Shown here: in pieces, positions 25,105 through 34,372 of the stretch
Layout of the letters: every line of letters begins with the position of its first letter
Numbering within the stretch: the first letter of the stretch is position 1
NCBI GenBank assembly: GCA_949358305.1
Contig: OX442315.1
Coordinates: forward strand, 15,462,427-15,526,426
Direction of reading: 5' to 3'
DNA: 64,000 bases
From: Strigamia acuminata
Taxonomy: Eukaryota > Arthropoda > Chilopoda > Geophilomorpha > Linotaeniidae
Translations under genes and position numbers: made by a program
Notes under the pieces: model-generated
The model's database searches: none
The model's input: only the letters and a program-made list of their open reading frames with translations
What the model was told of the DNA's origin: nothing

Positions 25105-26100
25105 GCCTATCAGATCCAATATTCACTTGGATGGAGTTGTGGTCACACTAAAATGTGATTTAATCAAACCAAACCGAGTTTTAGTAGCAACAGGTTTTAG
25201 AAACACCTCACTACAATGGCTGCCATTTTATTATCGAATAATGCGCAACAATGGAATGCTACAGACTGCTGACATTATTTAATGAATTCTAATCCGAATC
25301 CAATCGTCGAATCGAGTTGTGGGAACTCGATTGACGACCGGAGTTGTTGGACACACGGATCTAGATCCGTGAACGGAGTTCAGTGTTCACACCAATCTTG
25401 GATCTAGATCCGCAGCTTCCGATGAGATCCAAAAGATACCTTTCATTGAAGACAAATTAAAAGTGAAACTTTAGTCACTTACCTGTTGATTCCAAACAAC
25501 TTCCCCGGTTAAAGATTCGATCGTTTGACTCAAAACATCTCCGGCTTCAGCAATTTCAACGTTGGATTATACATCAACAAGCCAATTTATTATTCACTGA
25601 TTTGCCTCCCCCACAAAGACTCCCCCACTCTGCACTTAAGTCAGATACCCATATCCCTTATCTTTAATAACATGATCAAATCTGATATTATTCACTCAAT
25701 TATATGATTTGTTTGTCTTCTCGGCCCAGGCCCCAGAGGATGTTGTTCCACATTTTCAAAGTTTGCTAATTCCAAATTGAGTAAACTTTAATTCACCCAT
25801 CATTAAACAGACTTTTACTGTGCTAATGTACTAGTTTTGATCTAATTTCATTCAGACCTGTAATTAGTACAAACAATCCTAATTTCAGTTAGTACAGAAA
25901 AGTAGAACTGGAATAAAAAGAACATCCTTAAGAAATGTTACATCAATACTGGTTTCAGCTTCCTGCAAAACGATTAGTCGAACCTGTACAAAATCATCGC
26001 TAAAGCATACCACATTGCCGCTCTTTCAGCGGCAAGCATTCGAAAAGTCATTTAGACTAAACATATTTATACTTCAAATTTCCAATAGGTGCATTTGAAC

Positions 26101-26346
26101 TTCAAAAGACGAATTGACTTATTTGTCTGAAATGACATCTCCAAACAGGATACGACGTTTTTACATCATATCTCCGAGACGTCAACTTGAAAGAATTCAA
26201 ATACAAAGATTAAGATTAAGTGAAATTGAAATCACTTCTTTGACTTATAAAAGTAACCTCTCTCTTCTGCACCTCCTATTGGCTATTCTTACCACGTGTT
26301 GTAGGAAGCCATCTTTTAGTTCAGTTCAGTTTTTAGTGTGTTCAAG
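26101..26346 (+). repeat. Dispersed repeat, copy B
   Basis: Partner of 7479-7805. It is uninterrupted here, so ACATCATATCTCCGAGACG marks the empty site of the insertion seen in copy A. It has the same TATAAAAG (26246-26253), CTATTGGCTA, and tandem TTCAG just before GTGTGTTCAAG. The left border reads AGGTGCATTTGAACTT. No coding capacity is recognised. Confidence 0.6.
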
Positions 26347-27433
26347 AAAACAATTCCTCTTATTGAGTGCCACACAGTGTAAATTTTGGTATCATTTCAT
26401 CAATTCTAGCATTTCTAAATTTATTGCAGTTAAATCGCCAAACAAAACTGACCAGAAACAAACATAGATCAAAATCTAACGACATTAATTTAATTTGCTT
26501 AGTATAATTATAATTTTGCTTCTTTATATCAGCAACATTTTGAGCAACTCTAATGCGGAACAATTATGCATCCCGACAGACATTTCCTGGAACGAGGCAG
26601 CCAAATACGAAATACGAGATGCCCGGCAACGGCAACCCTCACCAACACACATCCCATTTTCTATGCGCATTCGTAGTCATTTAAACTTGTTTATATTGTA
26701 TAAACCAGTCAAAATGTAAAAATTTATGTAATATTTAACATTTACGCGTTTTACCATATTAAATCTCGCCTTTCTCTAAAAAAAATCCCCCGATCTCACT
26801 TGAATGGCCACATTGTCTCATTTGTATCCGAATTTTAATTTGTTTAGATAAAATATGTTGCCCAATCGCAAAACCAGCTTAAACGTAATTGTAAAAATTG
26901 TTTACATAAACATGAAGAGGAAAGAAGAAAAAAAAAGCCTCAAAGCAGATGGAATTAATGTGTACATCACAAATGACATGTGAGGTCAAGAAATTTTAGA
27001 TGCCCGATAACAAACATGTCAAAAACCCAAATAACTTCATTTTAATACCAAATCTTAATCAACTAAATAAAATTAAAATCTAAAATAAATTTTTTTAAAA
27101 ATTTTTTCTAAACAAAAAAAATCCAAACCAAAGTCCAGTGTCCTCATTTTTAACCACGAATCAGACATTAAATGTAATTTATTATCCCCCATTACAAACA
27201 ATAAATTTAAAAAATAATATATATCAAATTTCACATTACGTAAAGGATTAATGGTTTATTATATAACCAGTCCGAGATAATTTTTTTTTCCTTTTACGTT
27301 TCCCCTCATATAAAATTCAACCTAATTAACATTTAAATGTATAAATTGACCAGAATTAACCTACTTTGCTAACTCCTCGCCATATAGAGATAAGAAACGA
27401 ATACTTGCTCAAACTACTTTTACTTCCTGTGTC

Positions 27434-27963
27434 TGTAAAATCTAGACTGATTTAATTTGTTTTTAATGTTTATTCATGTATTTGATTTTAGTAATTTTGT
27501 CTTAGTTTAATTATCGATTGAATTTAGTGATTGATTTGTGTTTATTACAATTAAGTGTTTTGTGTTTTGTTTTGTGTTTTGTGTTCTTTTTCATTCATTG
27601 TGCCTTATTGTGTATTATCGTGTTTAATTGTGTTTCATCATGGTTTTTGCTGACTTTTCAGTTGTGTTATTGCATTAAATTGTCTGTGTTCTTTTTGTGT
27701 TATATAAATCGCTCGAGGGTCTTTTCGAGAGCCCTCTTTTATGTAAATTGGGTATCTTTCGGCCCTTGTTGACCGGATGTAGACCCCGTTTTTTCTATGT
27801 AACCCACATTCCACCCTCAACTCGCTGACCACGCGTCACTTGTGAAAAAGAATGTCATTTTTCAACTCAAGTAAAATTAAAAGTTGTTAAGTTTTATTTC
27901 GACCGTCGCTTTTGCTGTTTTACAATTCATCACCCATCGTGAAGTTCATTTACATTTCGTAAA
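27434..27963 (+). repeat. 5' LTR of BEL copy 2
   Basis: TGTAAAATC...TTTCGTAAA, 530 bp. It is like the LTR of copy 1 except for GTGTTTTGTGTTC in place of GTGAATTTATGTTC, which is one base shorter. The TATATAAA box is conserved. Confidence 0.95.
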
Positions 27964-27965
27964 TT

Positions 27966-27983
27966 TGGTGCCGAAACCCGGGA
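27966..27983 (+). promoter_or_regulatory. Primer-binding site, tRNA-Phe type
   Basis: The same 18-mer TGGTGCCGAAACCCGGGA as in copy 1, here two bases (TT) after the LTR end rather than one. Complementary to the 3' end of animal tRNA-Phe(GAA). Confidence 0.85.
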
Positions 27984-28051
27984 CATCTTTCCAGGGAACA
28001 AACTCGTAACTTCAATCTGAAAAAACTGCAAGTAGCATCTCGAATTTAACA

Positions 28052-31000
28052 ATGGCCGACGACCTCGCCGTGTTGAAGGCTCAGCGTGCAGTAACCCGTA
28101 GGCTGACCACCACAACTATAACGAAGGCCAAAACAATTCTCGCTGGTATACCTATAAATGAACTCGATTTAAAAAAGATAAAAGTGCATCTACAAGCAAA
28201 ATCAAATGAACTCAAATCGCTCGACGCCAAAATCTTGGCCATGCTCACCGACGAACAAGAGATAGATGAAGAAATCACTCGATCCGAGACTGAATATCAC
28301 GAAAAAATTATTGATTGTGGTGTCGAAATCGACGAGGCGCTAATTACTTTCATCGCGCCCCCAACCACACCTGTACTCCCGCCGATAACAAATAATTACC
28401 ACGGGACCGCGAGTGTGCCACAAGACTCACCCATGCGACTGCCCAAGTACGACACAATTAAATTCAAAGGAGATCCGCTGGACTGGGCTGACTTTTGGGG
28501 TAATTTTGAGATCTCAATTGACACCAAAACGAACATTTCTGCGCAAAGTAAATTGGTGTATTTAAAGTCGCTCTTGGATGGAGAAGCAGCACTCGTGTTG
28601 AAGGGATTACCGCCAACAAATGAAAACTATCCGATCGCTAAAAAATTGTTGCTCGAACGCTTTGGCCGTACAGATGTTCTTCTCAGCGCACATTTACGCT
28701 CCCTAATGAAAATGAAACCCGTACGTGATATTCTCGATCCTATTCCTCTTCAAAAATTGTACGATGAGTGTGAAACACACGTACGCGGTCTGAATGCGGC
28801 AAATATGAATGTTGATGCCATTGACGCAACAGCGTGTCCACTCATTCTAGGACTAGTGCCACGACAAATTTCGCTGGAATTTTCACGTCAATATCCCGAC
28901 GGGAAATACAAAGCTAAAGATTTGTTGGACATGGTGCGTAACGAACTCGTGCACCACAATAAAATTGAGAACTTTCAAGATCTTCACCGCTCAACAGAGA
29001 AAAGCAAACCTGAAAAAATTGAGGTAGACAAATCCAATCAAAAACCCAATCGTGTGCCGTCTGCTCGTGTTTTGAGCACAACAATTACTAATTGCATGTT
29101 TTGCAACAAGACTCATGAGCGTGACGGGTGTTTGACTACCGCAACCGAACGTAAAGAGTTCGTTAAAAAGGAAGGTCGCTGTTTCAAATGCTTAAAAAAA
29201 GGACATTCGTCTCGAAACTGCACCTTCCGTGTTACGTGTAAACTGTGTCAACGCCATCACAACCAACTCGTGTGCGAAGGCCCATCTGAGACGCCAAAAG
29301 AAAAAGTCACTTTGCTCGTATCAACAAACGAAAACCTCGCTGCGTACGCACAACCTCCAACCGCAACATTGGCAACAATATTCGTAAAAATTCAAAACGA
29401 ATCTCGTGAGTCCATCGTGCAGTGTTTGATCGATCCGGGAAGCCAGAGTTCCTTCGTACTGGCTAGTTTGGCAAAAGACTTGCATTTGAAGCCGAATGGA
29501 GAAGAACATTTAAACGTGCACACTTTTGGAAATCAGACACCGTTGAACACTAAAGGAAATCGATTTGAACTCAAATTGTGCAATGTTGGCGACAAAAATC
29601 GATCGCTCTGCGTTAATGCGCTTGAAACGCCATGGATTACAAAACCCATTTGTACCAAATTGCAGGCTGGCTTACGAGCCGCCCTCGAACGCGATCAAAT
29701 CGTGATTGATTCTGGAAACAATACTAATTGCGATATTTTTATTCTTTTAGGCGCAGACTGTATCGCGAAGATACTTACGGGATGCATACGAAAAATCGAG
29801 GAAAATTTGATCGCCATAGAGACGCTATTTGGCTGGACTTTGATGGGGTCATCAATAAATGTCACGACAATGTCCACACTAGTCACCCGCGTGTGCAGTG
29901 TGCGTCTCGAGGAGCGACTGGACGAGAGTCTGAAAAAATTCTGGGAGCTCGAATCCATCGGCATTCGCCACGAGAGTGAAGACGAAACATTGACCGATCG
30001 AAATTCCTGCGCAATTCGTTTTCGCGAACAAGTGACGAGAGAAGAAGGAAGATACGTCGTCGCATTGCCGTGGTTGGTCGAACCGAGAAAACTTCACAAT
30101 AATTACGAAATTGCTGAGAAACGTTTTTGGAATCTGGTAAGAAAATTTAAGAAAAATCCAGGATTCTACGCCGCCTACAAACAAATTTTCGACGATCAAA
30201 TACGTGATGGAATAATCGAAGAAGTTAATGAACCGCAACATGAAAATTCGTACTACATGCCACACCGAGCCGTTATTAAAGAAGATCGCGTCACGACAAA
30301 GATTCGGATCGTTTTCGATGCCTCAGCTAAAGGAAAAAATGAACTTTCACTGAACGATTGCCTGGACAGCGGTCCTAATTTGCTGCCAGAAATACTTATA
30401 TTGCTGATTTTGTTTCGAAAAGAACCATTTGCTTATCTTTCGGACATAGAAAAGGCGTTTTTACAGCTATTGCTGAGAATGGCAGATCGGGATTTCGTTC
30501 GTTTCCTTTGGACACCGGAAGAATGGGACGGTCGGCAGTTTGTGAAGCCCAGAGTTATGCGCCAGAAAAGAGTAGTATTCGGAGTCAAATCAAGTCCCTA
30601 CCTTTTAAACGACTCAATTCAACTACATCTCGACAACATGCGTGAAAAATATGAAGAAACAGTTGCTCAAATCAAAGATAAATTTTACGTCGACGACTTG
30701 CTCGGTTGCGCCAAATCCGAAGGGGAGGTGGAAAAAATATTCCACGAAGCTCGCAAATTGATGATGGAAGCGCACATGCCCCTACGCAAATGGCAATCGA
30801 ACTCACAAAGCTTGCGAGAACTTTTTGCGAGAGAAATTCCGTCGGACGCAAATCTGGTCGACGCCGACAAACACTCGACGTCCGTGTTGGGACTGATCTG
30901 GAACTTTATAACCGACCACCTCCTGCTCGAAATAGGCGAATGGGCTGACGCACAAGATCAACTCAAGGAATCAAAACGTTTGATCGTTCAGTCCGTGGCA

Positions 31001-33241
31001 AGGATTTACGATCCATTAGGATTTGCGACACCATTCGTAATTGTCGGCAAACTGATGTTCCAGGAATTATGGACTCGAAATATAGGTTGGGATTCGCCAT
31101 TACCCCCCGACATTTCAAAACAATGGTCAAGTTGGCGACAACAAGTCGTATTGCTAAGAAAAATTGCCGTTCCTCGACATTACAGCGCTGGACAACAATC
31201 AAATCCAGATCGTGAATTGCATTTGTTTTGCGACGCAAGCCCCAAAGCATATGGAGTCGTGGTCTACATTCGAACAAAAAATGAAACATCCGTAGAAGTC
31301 ACACTCTGTATGTCGAAGTCGCGCGTTGCACCACTGAAGTCTTTAACGCTGCCCAAACTCGAATTGATGGGCGCATTGCTGCTGTCGCGAGTTGCCGTGA
31401 AACTCAAGAAGTTAGAAATTCAGCGTGTTTTCTACTGGACCGATTCGTCCATTACATATTTCTGGATTCGCGAGCAACAGAAGAAGTCAAATCCATTCGT
31501 CTCGAACCGAGTCCGCGAAATCCGCACGAACACCGAGGTCGCCTGTTGGCGTCATTGCCCGGGGAAGGTCAATCCAGCGGATAAGTTAACCCGAGGAATG
31601 GAGGCCGACAAATTGGTTCAAGACATCGAATGGTGGAGCGGCCCTGAGTGGCTGAAAAAGGACGAGACACATTGGCCACAAAAATTCGACGAAGAAACAG
31701 AGTCCAACTTTGAAGAAGAAATTGAAGAAATAGATACTCGCGTAAATGTGACTCGATCAAGTGAAGAGGCGATTTTCGATATTGAAAAGTACAGCAGTTG
31801 GACCAAAGTCAAACGAATCACCGCCTGGATTTTGAGATTTTGCCACAATTCAAGAAAAATCGAAACAGTCATCGGACCGTTAAAGACGGAAGAGTTAGAA
31901 ACAGCCGAAATTTATTGGTTGCGCAGTATACAAAAACAGAGATTTTCGGAGGAAATATATAGCTTGAAAAATTCAACGAAACTGAAAAGCGATTCACCCC
32001 TAGCAAGCGTAGCCGTAGTTCTCGACCAGAATGAAATTATACGAATCGACTCGAGAATACGTTTTAACACGGGAATAGAAAATTTTGTGAGCCCCATCGT
32101 TTTGGATTCAAATTCACCGGCTGTAAAATTAATAGTCGAAGATTGTCATCATAGAACTTTACATGGAGGACTAGGCAACACTCTGTCAGAATTTAGAGCG
32201 AAATACTGGGTTAAAAAAGGAAGAAAATTCATCAAGACATTGATTTCCCGATGCGTGACTTGTCGAAGAGTGAACGCAAAATTGATGACTCAAACGGTCG
32301 GTCTGCTACCTGCGGACAGAGTGAATCGTGCGGAGCCATTTCAAATTATTGGCATAGACTTCGCCGGACCACTATACACTAAAAACGGAAAAAAGACTTA
32401 CATCGCTCTGTTCACTTGTGCCGTGGTGCGAGCTGTTCATTTAGAACTTGTATCTGATCTCACTACGGAGAAATTCATTCTCGCATTTAAACGACTTATT
32501 GCAAGAAGAGGAGTCCCTGGCATTGTCTACTCAGACAATGCTAAAACCTTTAAGCGAGCCGAAAAAGACTTGTCTTTATTCATCAACAGCTTCTCGCACG
32601 AGCTGTTCCAGGGGTTCTTGTCAAAGCAAAAAATACAGTGGAAATTTATCGTCGAATTGGCTCCGTGGTGGGGCGGATTTTGGGAGCGACTGGTCAAAAC
32701 TGTTAAACTGAGCTTAAAAAAAGTCCTTGCTCGATCATCGTTGGACTTTGAAGAACTGTCGACCGTTTTGACAGAGGTCGAAGCTGCGGTTAATTCGAGA
32801 CCAATCACTTACGTTACGGACGATCCGTTGGAGCAAGAACCGCTGACGCCTTCTCATTTTTTGACCGGAGGACGTCTCATCACGCTTCCAGACGTCTACA
32901 GTCCAGAAAGTCGTGTCGACAATTCATTTCGACCCGAGCTCGTGAAGCGATGGAAGCTGCGTCAACGTTTGATTAATTTGCTTTGGCGTCGTTGGACGCA
33001 CGAGTACCTTGTCGAGCTTCGTGAATTCCGTCGTGTACGAACCTCAAAAGAAGTTCAAATTGGGGATTTGGTTCTCATTCAAGAACAAGGTCAGCCTCGA
33101 ATGTCATGGAAAATGGCAAGAGTTTCAAATACCTTTATCGGACGGGACGAAAAAATACGCTCTTGTGAATTGACTTTGCCCGAAGGAAAAACTTTGAGAC
33201 GCCCAGTACAAAGACTGTGTTCTTTAGAGGCTTCAGACTAA
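28052..33241 (+). CDS. BEL/Pao Gag-Pol polyprotein, copy 2 (1729 aa)
   Basis: The protein appears identical to that of copy 1 over all 1729 residues. It has the same gag, zinc-knuckle, DPGS protease, YVDD reverse transcriptase, RNase H, HHCC integrase finger, DDE core and C-terminal DUF5641-like region, with every catalytic residue intact. This conservation, together with LTRs identical within the copy, indicates very recent mobilisation from closely related source elements. Confidence 0.96.
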   Translation: MADDLAVLKAQRAVTRRLTTTTITKAKTILAGIPINELDLKKIKVHLQAKSNELKSLDAKILAMLTDEQEIDEEITRSETEYHEKIIDCGVEIDEALITFIAPPTTPVLPPITNNYHGTASVPQDSPMRLPKYDTIKFKGDPLDWADFWGNFEISIDTKTNISAQSKLVYLKSLLDGEAALVLKGLPPTNENYPIAKKLLLERFGRTDVLLSAHLRSLMKMKPVRDILDPIPLQKLYDECETHVRGLNAANMNVDAIDATACPLILGLVPRQISLEFSRQYPDGKYKAKDLLDMVRNELVHHNKIENFQDLHRSTEKSKPEKIEVDKSNQKPNRVPSARVLSTTITNCMFCNKTHERDGCLTTATERKEFVKKEGRCFKCLKKGHSSRNCTFRVTCKLCQRHHNQLVCEGPSETPKEKVTLLVSTNENLAAYAQPPTATLATIFVKIQNESRESIVQCLIDPGSQSSFVLASLAKDLHLKPNGEEHLNVHTFGNQTPLNTKGNRFELKLCNVGDKNRSLCVNALETPWITKPICTKLQAGLRAALERDQIVIDSGNNTNCDIFILLGADCIAKILTGCIRKIEENLIAIETLFGWTLMGSSINVTTMSTLVTRVCSVRLEERLDESLKKFWELESIGIRHESEDETLTDRNSCAIRFREQVTREEGRYVVALPWLVEPRKLHNNYEIAEKRFWNLVRKFKKNPGFYAAYKQIFDDQIRDGIIEEVNEPQHENSYYMPHRAVIKEDRVTTKIRIVFDASAKGKNELSLNDCLDSGPNLLPEILILLILFRKEPFAYLSDIEKAFLQLLLRMADRDFVRFLWTPEEWDGRQFVKPRVMRQKRVVFGVKSSPYLLNDSIQLHLDNMREKYEETVAQIKDKFYVDDLLGCAKSEGEVEKIFHEARKLMMEAHMPLRKWQSNSQSLRELFAREIPSDANLVDADKHSTSVLGLIWNFITDHLLLEIGEWADAQDQLKESKRLIVQSVARIYDPLGFATPFVIVGKLMFQELWTRNIGWDSPLPPDISKQWSSWRQQVVLLRKIAVPRHYSAGQQSNPDRELHLFCDASPKAYGVVVYIRTKNETSVEVTLCMSKSRVAPLKSLTLPKLELMGALLLSRVAVKLKKLEIQRVFYWTDSSITYFWIREQQKKSNPFVSNRVREIRTNTEVACWRHCPGKVNPADKLTRGMEADKLVQDIEWWSGPEWLKKDETHWPQKFDEETESNFEEEIEEIDTRVNVTRSSEEAIFDIEKYSSWTKVKRITAWILRFCHNSRKIETVIGPLKTEELETAEIYWLRSIQKQRFSEEIYSLKNSTKLKSDSPLASVAVVLDQNEIIRIDSRIRFNTGIENFVSPIVLDSNSPAVKLIVEDCHHRTLHGGLGNTLSEFRAKYWVKKGRKFIKTLISRCVTCRRVNAKLMTQTVGLLPADRVNRAEPFQIIGIDFAGPLYTKNGKKTYIALFTCAVVRAVHLELVSDLTTEKFILAFKRLIARRGVPGIVYSDNAKTFKRAEKDLSLFINSFSHELFQGFLSKQKIQWKFIVELAPWWGGFWERLVKTVKLSLKKVLARSSLDFEELSTVLTEVEAAVNSRPITYVTDDPLEQEPLTPSHFLTGGRLITLPDVYSPESRVDNSFRPELVKRWKLRQRLINLLWRRWTHEYLVELREFRRVRTSKEVQIGDLVLIQEQGQPRMSWKMARVSNTFIGRDEKIRSCELTLPEGKTLRRPVQRLCSLEASD

Positions 33242-33261
33242 TTGAATTCCCCCCCCCCCAA

Positions 33262-33791
33262 TGTAAAATCTAGACTGATTTAATTTGTTTTTAATGTTTA
33301 TTCATGTATTTGATTTTAGTAATTTTGTCTTAGTTTAATTATCGATTGAATTTAGTGATTGATTTGTGTTTATTACAATTAAGTGTTTTGTGTTTTGTTT
33401 TGTGTTTTGTGTTCTTTTTCATTCATTGTGCCTTATTGTGTATTATCGTGTTTAATTGTGTTTCATCATGGTTTTTGCTGACTTTTCAGTTGTGTTATTG
33501 CATTAAATTGTCTGTGTTCTTTTTGTGTTATATAAATCGCTCGAGGGTCTTTTCGAGAGCCCTCTTTTATGTAAATTGGGTATCTTTCGGCCCTTGTTGA
33601 CCGGATGTAGACCCCGTTTTTTCTATGTAACCCACATTCCACCCTCAACTCGCTGACCACGCGTCACTTGTGAAAAAGAATGTCATTTTTCAACTCAAGT
33701 AAAATTAAAAGTTGTTAAGTTTTATTTCGACCGTCGCTTTTGCTGTTTTACAATTCATCACCCATCGTGAAGTTCATTTACATTTCGTAAA
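33262..33791 (+). repeat. 3' LTR of BEL copy 2
   Basis: 530 bp, by eye identical to the 5' LTR of the same copy (it shares GTGTTTTGTGTTC). It is preceded by the same GAATTC plus 11-C run and AA, and followed by GTGTC. Confidence 0.95.
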
Positions 33792-34131
33792 GTGTCGCCG
33801 CCATGTTGGGATTGGGGTATTAAGAAATTAAATTAATTATCTTTAAACTGCTAGTCGACTGATAAATAATAAGTAAAGTGATTGTTATTGTTGCTTTGTG
33901 TGGTGTTATTTTCCTCGTTGTACAAGGAAAACTTGGGTTTGGTGTGTATGCTATTTCTGGCTTTATTATCATTATTCTCTTTCTCTTTTTTTGGGATATC
34001 TTTTTTGAACAATTTTGCGTAGGTTTTGTTTATTTTCCAGAAGAAATAAATGTGATGATTAGTTAGATTTAAGTTGGATTATTATCTTTGTCGAATTGTG
34101 ATGATTTTTACAGTTTATTTCAGAGAAATAC

Positions 34132-34372
34132 GGTCGAATTTGCAAAATCTAAGCGTTTTTTCGCCAAATTTACACAATTTACCACTGATTTAGTCGAATT
34201 TGCACGGTTTTGTCATTGATTTGCTCAAATCTGCAACGTTTTCTCACAAATTTGGCCAAATTTGCATCTTTTCTGCACTAATATGGCCGAATTTGCACCT
34301 TTTCTACTCTAATATGGCCCAATTTGCATCTTTTCTTCACTAATTTGGCCAAATTTGCAAGTTTTCTCACCA
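34132..34372 (+). repeat. Degenerate ~31-bp minisatellite
   Basis: About eight diverged units built on GGCCAAATTTGCATCTTTTC followed by (T)CACTAAT. The best-preserved units are the last three or four. Unit divergence is much greater than in the other arrays of this window, so it is older. Confidence 0.6.

Larger units (their letters stand above)
15959..27428. other. Gene-poor, repeat-rich interval between the two BEL copies
   Basis: No coding gene is recognised on either strand. The open frames are short, lack family motifs, and several fall inside repeats. Recognised repeats are listed separately (18.1, 18.8-19.6, 19.7, 24.8 and 26.1 kb). A strong minus-strand splice donor (CAACAG followed by GTAAGT) occurs at 25483/25482, so a noncoding upstream exon of a minus-strand gene, possibly HMBOX1, may lie here. 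A 50-bp segment at 18371-18420 recurs in inverted orientation at about 23173-23225. The rest is AT-rich sequence with no signal I can support. Confidence 0.55.
27434..33791 (+). mobile_element. Full-length BEL/Pao LTR retrotransposon, copy 2
   Basis: 6358 bp with 530-bp LTRs (27434-27963 and 33262-33791) and a 5-bp duplication GTGTC (27429-27433 and 33792-33796). The 1729-residue frame reads the same as in copy 1. Differences from copy 1 seen by eye are one LTR block (GTGTTTTGTGTTC) and one extra T before the primer-binding site. Independent target duplications show two separate insertions, not a segmental duplication. It splits a CpG-containing sequence that looks like a minus-strand gene start (see findings). 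Confidence 0.97.

Noticed and set aside
26495-26719. 74-codon plus-strand frame after dispersed repeat copy B
   Set aside because: It starts with a hydrophobic run, but no second exon, family motif or conservation can be shown. It could be part of the repeat.
10213-33241. Possible segmental duplication explaining the two BEL copies
   Set aside because: Flanks differ and each copy has its own 5-bp duplication (CTTAT; GTGTC), which shows independent integration.
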